Source of the DNA: Propionibacterium australiense
GTDB taxonomy: Bacteria > Actinomycetota > Actinomycetes > Propionibacteriales > Propionibacteriaceae
Direction of reading: 5' to 3'
NCBI RefSeq assembly: GCF_003666605.1
Contig: NZ_RCIV01000019.1
Span: 1-48,172, forward strand
DNA: 48,172 nucleotides
The notes beneath the pieces are model-generated. The model was not told the origin of the DNA and ran no database searches. It saw nothing but the letters and a program-made list of their open reading frames with translations. A program made the position numbers and the translations under genes. Positions 41,361 to 48,172 of this stretch are shown piece after piece (position 1 is the first letter of the stretch; every line of letters begins with the position of its first letter).

Positions 41361-41936
41361 TCAGCGGGCCCGTCGGACGATGTTGTCCGAGCCGCTCTCC
41401 TGCACGGTCGGCTCGGTGCCGTCGTCCCACACGATCATGTTGTCGGAGCCCCCGATCGTCACTGTGCTGGTCTCCTCGACGAACACCTTGTTGCCACTGC
41501 CCGAGATGTCGATTCTCGTTGCGTCCTCGGCGATGATCGTGTTGTCCGAGCCGCTGATCATCAGCACATCGCAGTCGCCCCGCACGGTGATCACCTGGTC
41601 GGAGCCGCTGATGGTCGTCGTCGGGGTGGCGGCGATGGTCTTCTGGGAGTTGGCGATGGCCTCGAGCCATTCGGGATCGGTGATGTCATCGTCCGGGTCA
41701 GCCACGTCCGTGGTCCCGGTGCTGGCCTGCGTGTTCGGGGCCGCCGCGGTGCTGGCGGGTGCGGCGCTGGAGGCGCTGGGATCGGCAGTGGTCGAGGACA
41801 CCGATGCCGGCTGGGTGGTCGTGGTCGGCGTGGAGGAGTCGTTGACGCTGAACGAGCAGCCGGAGGCCAGCAGGATGGCGCTGGTGGCACCGGCGACGAC
41901 GAGGATGAGCTTCCTGCCGTGGTTCATCGGGTTCAT
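41361..41936 (-). CDS. DUF3060-type lipoprotein (copy 1)
   Basis: The 191-residue protein has a lipoprotein signal with lipobox LASGC (Cys 27), a Thr/Ser/Ala/Pro-rich linker (about 32-80) and a C-terminal region of repeated short strands: SGSDQVITV, SGSDNTIIAE, SGSGNKVFVE, GGSDNMIVWD, SGSDNIV. This GSxN-V/I pattern is the mark of DUF3060 and suggests a small beta-helix exposed on the cell surface. AAAGGA is 9 bp before the ATG. The start at 41936 replaces a longer frame to 42038. Function unknown. Confidence 0.85.
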   Translation of the reverse strand: MNPMNHGRKLILVVAGATSAILLASGCSFSVNDSSTPTTTTQPASVSSTTADPSASSAAPASTAAAPNTQASTGTTDVADPDDDITDPEWLEAIANSQKTIAATPTTTISGSDQVITVRGDCDVLMISGSDNTIIAEDATRIDISGSGNKVFVEETSTVTIGGSDNMIVWDDGTEPTVQESGSDNIVRRAR

Positions 41937-42085
41937 GGTCGTTGTTCCTTTCGTCGGCCCGCCGGTTCTTCTGGCGGGCCCGGGTTGTGGATCGGAGCCG
42001 GATGAAATTGGGCCCTGGGGTGCCGAGTGGTCGTGCACTCCCGTTTCATCTCGTCTGCCTCAAGCCTAGGGAGCCGATGCCGCAG

Positions 42086-42120
42086 GGCTGTCGCCCCGAT
42101 GTCGCAATCCGGCGACAGCC
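42086..42120. promoter_or_regulatory. Inverted repeat GGCTGTCGCC / GGCGACAGCC
   Basis: Perfect 10-bp arms flank a 15-base spacer between the two lipoprotein genes, 150 bp upstream of copy 1. It may be an operator for copy 1 or a second weak terminator for copy 2. The long spacer favours neither strongly. Confidence 0.45.
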
Positions 42121-42213
42121 GGTCTCAGCTGCTCCGGGGAGGAGGTGGCGGCGGCGCATGGCGTCGGGGCCCTCATGGGCTGGTGGTGAGGCCGGCGGGC
42201 CTTGCTGAAGCAG

Positions 42214-42258
42214 CAGGCCCCGACGAGGCTCTTTCGGCTGGAGCCCTGTCGGGGCCTG
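42214..42258 (-). terminator. Terminator after lipoprotein copy 2
   Basis: An 11-bp perfect outer stem (CAGGCCCCGAC and GTCGGGGCCTG) and an inner GAGGCTC/GAGCC stem lie 25 bp past the copy 2 stop on the minus strand. Confidence 0.75.
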
Positions 42259-42282
42259 TTCGTCCGGGTGCGGGTCAGTCGG

Positions 42283-42846
42283 TCACGATGCCTGGCGCAC
42301 CGTGTTGTCCGCGCCCGCCTCGTTGATCGTGGGCTGCTCCGTGCCGCTCCACACGATCGTGTTGTCCGAGCCGAGCAGGTTGATGGTGACCGGGTCCTTG
42401 ACATAGATCGTGTTGCCACTGCCTCCGACGGTGAGGGTGCCGACGCCCTCGGCGACGATCGTGTTGTCGGAACCAGAAATGTTCAGGCTGTCGCAGTCGC
42501 CGTCAATACTGACATTCGCATCGGATTCCCCGATCAAGGTGCTGGCGGAGGCCTGGATCGTCTTCTCGGCCTGGTCGAGGGCCTCGCGCCAGGCCTCATC
42601 GGCGATCTCGGCTGCCTCGGAGCCCGCCTCCTGGGCGGCACTCGCTGCCCCGGCGGCGGCGCTGGCGGCCTCGTCGGCGGCGGAGTTGACGGCCGACGAC
42701 GCGGCACTGGCGGCGGAGGAAACGGCACTGGCGGCCGAGGATGCGGCATCCGCGTCGGAGCCGCCTCCCGAGCAGCCGGCCAGCAGGGTGATGCTGCCGA
42801 GCACGGCGGCAGCCTGAACGAGTCTCTTGGAACCGAAGGGGGTCAT
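42283..42846 (-). CDS. DUF3060-type lipoprotein (copy 2)
   Basis: The 187-residue protein has lipobox LLAGC (Cys 25), then a long Ala/Ser helix-like stretch (about 34-75, made of ASSAASA-type repeats) in place of the Thr/Pro linker of copy 1, and the same C-terminal strand repeats: SGSDNTIVAE, GGSGNTIYVK, LGSDNTIVW, AGADNTV. The two copies are paralogues with exchanged linkers. Each has its own terminator, so they are separate transcripts. The Ala/Ser part may form a stalk through the wall. Function unknown. Confidence 0.85.
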   Translation of the reverse strand: MTPFGSKRLVQAAAVLGSITLLAGCSGGGSDADAASSAASAVSSAASAASSAVNSAADEAASAAAGAASAAQEAGSEAAEIADEAWREALDQAEKTIQASASTLIGESDANVSIDGDCDSLNISGSDNTIVAEGVGTLTVGGSGNTIYVKDPVTINLLGSDNTIVWSGTEQPTINEAGADNTVRQAS

Positions 42847-42985
42847 CGTGGTCCTTTCCGTGACCGGGCGGGTGAACTCCGGTGCGTGGTTGTCCGTCTG
42901 TTGCGGCGGGCAGGGTGGCCCGGCCTGTTGGCCTGACCACCCTCATCCGCACCGATCGCCCGGTGAAGACACCGGATCTCTCTGG

Positions 42986-43023
42986 GCCAGCGGTGGCTCA
43001 CCCATGGGTGACCCACCGCTGGC
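42986..43023 (-). terminator. Long palindromic terminator after acnA
   Basis: A 38-bp palindrome broken by one mismatched pair (11 bp outer arm, 6 bp inner arm, centre at CCATGG) begins 38 bp after the acnA stop on the minus strand. The near-absent loop would make it fold mainly as RNA hairpin with a short end. Confidence 0.7.
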
Positions 43024-43061
43024 ACGCGGATTCCGCACGAAGCACAGTAGCAGCAGACGGC

Positions 43062-45734
<2,673 letters not shown>

Positions 45735-45796
45735 TGACTCTTCCCAGGCGTCTGGTCTACTGCGGCGGGTGAGCGCGGCGGCGACGGTCCAGCGGT

Positions 45797-45816
45797 TTAT
45801 CTTGACGTCAAGATAA
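45797..45816. promoter_or_regulatory. Perfect 20-bp palindrome upstream of acnA
   Basis: The sequence TTATCTTGACGTCAAGATAA equals its own reverse complement. It contains TTGACG, which on the minus strand could be the -35 box with GACCGT 16 bp further on, so a bound dimer would block transcription. The bound regulator cannot be named from the sequence. A GGGGAC-A-GTCCCC palindrome (45823-45835) and a TATTG-N11-CAATA dyad (45843-45863) follow upstream. Confidence 0.7.
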
Positions 45817-45982
45817 CATCGTGGGGACAGTCCCCTGCCCCGTATTGCTCAAAGCGGACAATATCAGTCCGCAATCCCTGCCGAGCGCCCTGTGGCCGGG
45901 ACGTGCCCGCGACCGCGGCCTGGCGCACCACGCTCCCCCGCCCAGGGCGGCACGGAGCCGGCGGTCACGGACGCGCACAGAG

Positions 45983-46016
45983 CAGGAGCCCGGGCCACAG
46001 ATGGCCCGGGCTCCTG
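45983..46016 (-). terminator. Terminator after ettA
   Basis: A perfect 14-bp stem (45983-45996 with 46003-46016) and a six-base loop begin 18 bp past the ettA stop on the minus strand. It separates ettA from the acnA control region. Confidence 0.75.
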
Positions 46017-46033
46017 GATACGAGCGGTCTTGG

Positions 46034-47716
<1,683 letters not shown>

Positions 47717-48051
47717 GAGGGCGTGGTTTTCCTTCGCGTCTGTTGGGGACCGCCTGCCGTGGACCGGTCGCCTCGGGCAGCGGACCGGACCTCGCACCGG
47801 CGTACGAGCCGCGCAGCGGCCTCTGCTCGCCCGGACGGGGCAAGCGAGGACGACGCGTGCACGGGTATCGGAGCACCCCGGTGCAACTCCTCAAGTATGC
47901 CAGTGTGGCAAGTCCGCGCCGAACGGACGCGGTGGACCGCCATGGCGGCGTCACGGGACATGCCGTGGGGGTGCTACGACGGTCTCGTCACGTCAACGGC
48001 CTCGTCACGGCAGCGGTCCACTCGATGGCGTGGGTGGGTCGATGCGCTGGC
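47717..48051. other. Gap between ettA and the gene at the right edge
   Basis: Frames on either strand are Arg-rich shadows without a domain. The ettA promoter should be here, but no clear -35/-10 pair was found. No repeat or RNA is visible. Confidence 0.35.
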
Positions 48052-48172
48052 TCATTGGTTGGGGTTGGTGAGGATTGAGGACAGTTCGATGACGGTGATG
48101 TGGTGGGTGCCGGCGGGGCGGGTGGTGGTGTCGGTGCCGGTGTGCCCGTTGGCGGTCCAGGTGATGTGCCAG
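48052..48172 (-). CDS. C-terminal end of an unidentified, possibly exported protein (partial)
   Basis: On the minus strand an open frame runs from the right edge to TGA at 48052-48054, giving the last 39 residues. It is rich in Thr, Gly and His with alternating hydrophobic positions (WHITWTANGH, THHITVIELSSILTNPNQ). The WxxxWxxxG start and Thr/Gly-rich run resemble the ends of exported actinobacterial proteins of unknown function. The codon use is strongly C-ending, which supports coding. The family cannot be settled from this fragment. Confidence 0.6.
   Translation of the reverse strand, partial: WHITWTANGHTGTDTTTRPAGTHHITVIELSSILTNPNQ

Overview
The window is about 48 kb of high-GC DNA with short intergenic spaces, many ATGA/TGATG gene overlaps and strong C/G third-position bias. 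It fits a chromosome of a high-GC Gram-positive actinomycete. Three blocks keep the gene order known from mycobacteria: gcvH-garA-ftsR-BFN-merR (Rv1826-Rv1830), thrS-HIT-pgsA-acyltransferase-pimA (Rv2614c-Rv2610c) and DUF3000-rnd/dxs (Rv2680-Rv2682c). A compact cobalamin operon next to ammonifying nitrite reductase genes suggests a facultative or anaerobic member of the Propionibacteriaceae, but the genus is an inference.

Layout. 1-340: the 5' end of a transposase gene and a tRNA with a CAT anticodon. 383-2856: divergent otsB/otsA for trehalose synthesis. 2950-12103: a cobalamin riboswitch, a divergent histidine phosphatase, and the operon cbiB-cobQ-cobO-cobB/cobC fusion-cobT-cobU-cobS, which covers a,c-diamide formation, adenosylation, amidation, aminopropanol attachment and nucleotide-loop assembly. 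12176-16594: a YihY/BrkB membrane protein, then the merR-BFN-ftsR-garA-gcvH block on the minus strand. 16776-22106: a five-gene minus-strand operon from thrS to pimA for phosphatidylinositol mannoside synthesis. 22380-24079: a secreted or membrane Cys-rich protein and four tRNAs (Val, Cys, Gly, Val). 24496-29718: a CbiX-like protein, msrB, DUF3000, RNase D and convergent dxs.

29908-38835 looks like a self-contained nitrite-ammonification module: a soluble cysteine-rich sensor kinase and NarL-type regulator, NrfH and NrfA (nine CXXCH haem motifs in all), a TPR membrane protein, and a complete system II cytochrome c maturation set (CcdA, ResB, CcsB/ResC, ResA). Three TGTGCCC heptamers spaced exactly 11 bp apart lie upstream of nrfH.

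38906-42846: a small conserved-looking protein, an OmpR-type two-component pair and two paralogous DUF3060-type lipoproteins. 43062-47716: aconitase with a perfect 20-bp palindrome upstream, and the translation factor EttA. The right edge holds the last 39 codons of a further minus-strand gene.

The points most worth checking are: the riboswitch leader that would run antisense through the phosphatase gene; a GcvH whose lipoyl lysine is replaced by threonine; the six-cysteine sensor kinase with the phased heptamers next to nrfHA; a CbiX-like protein without the first catalytic histidine; and the palindrome array upstream of acnA.
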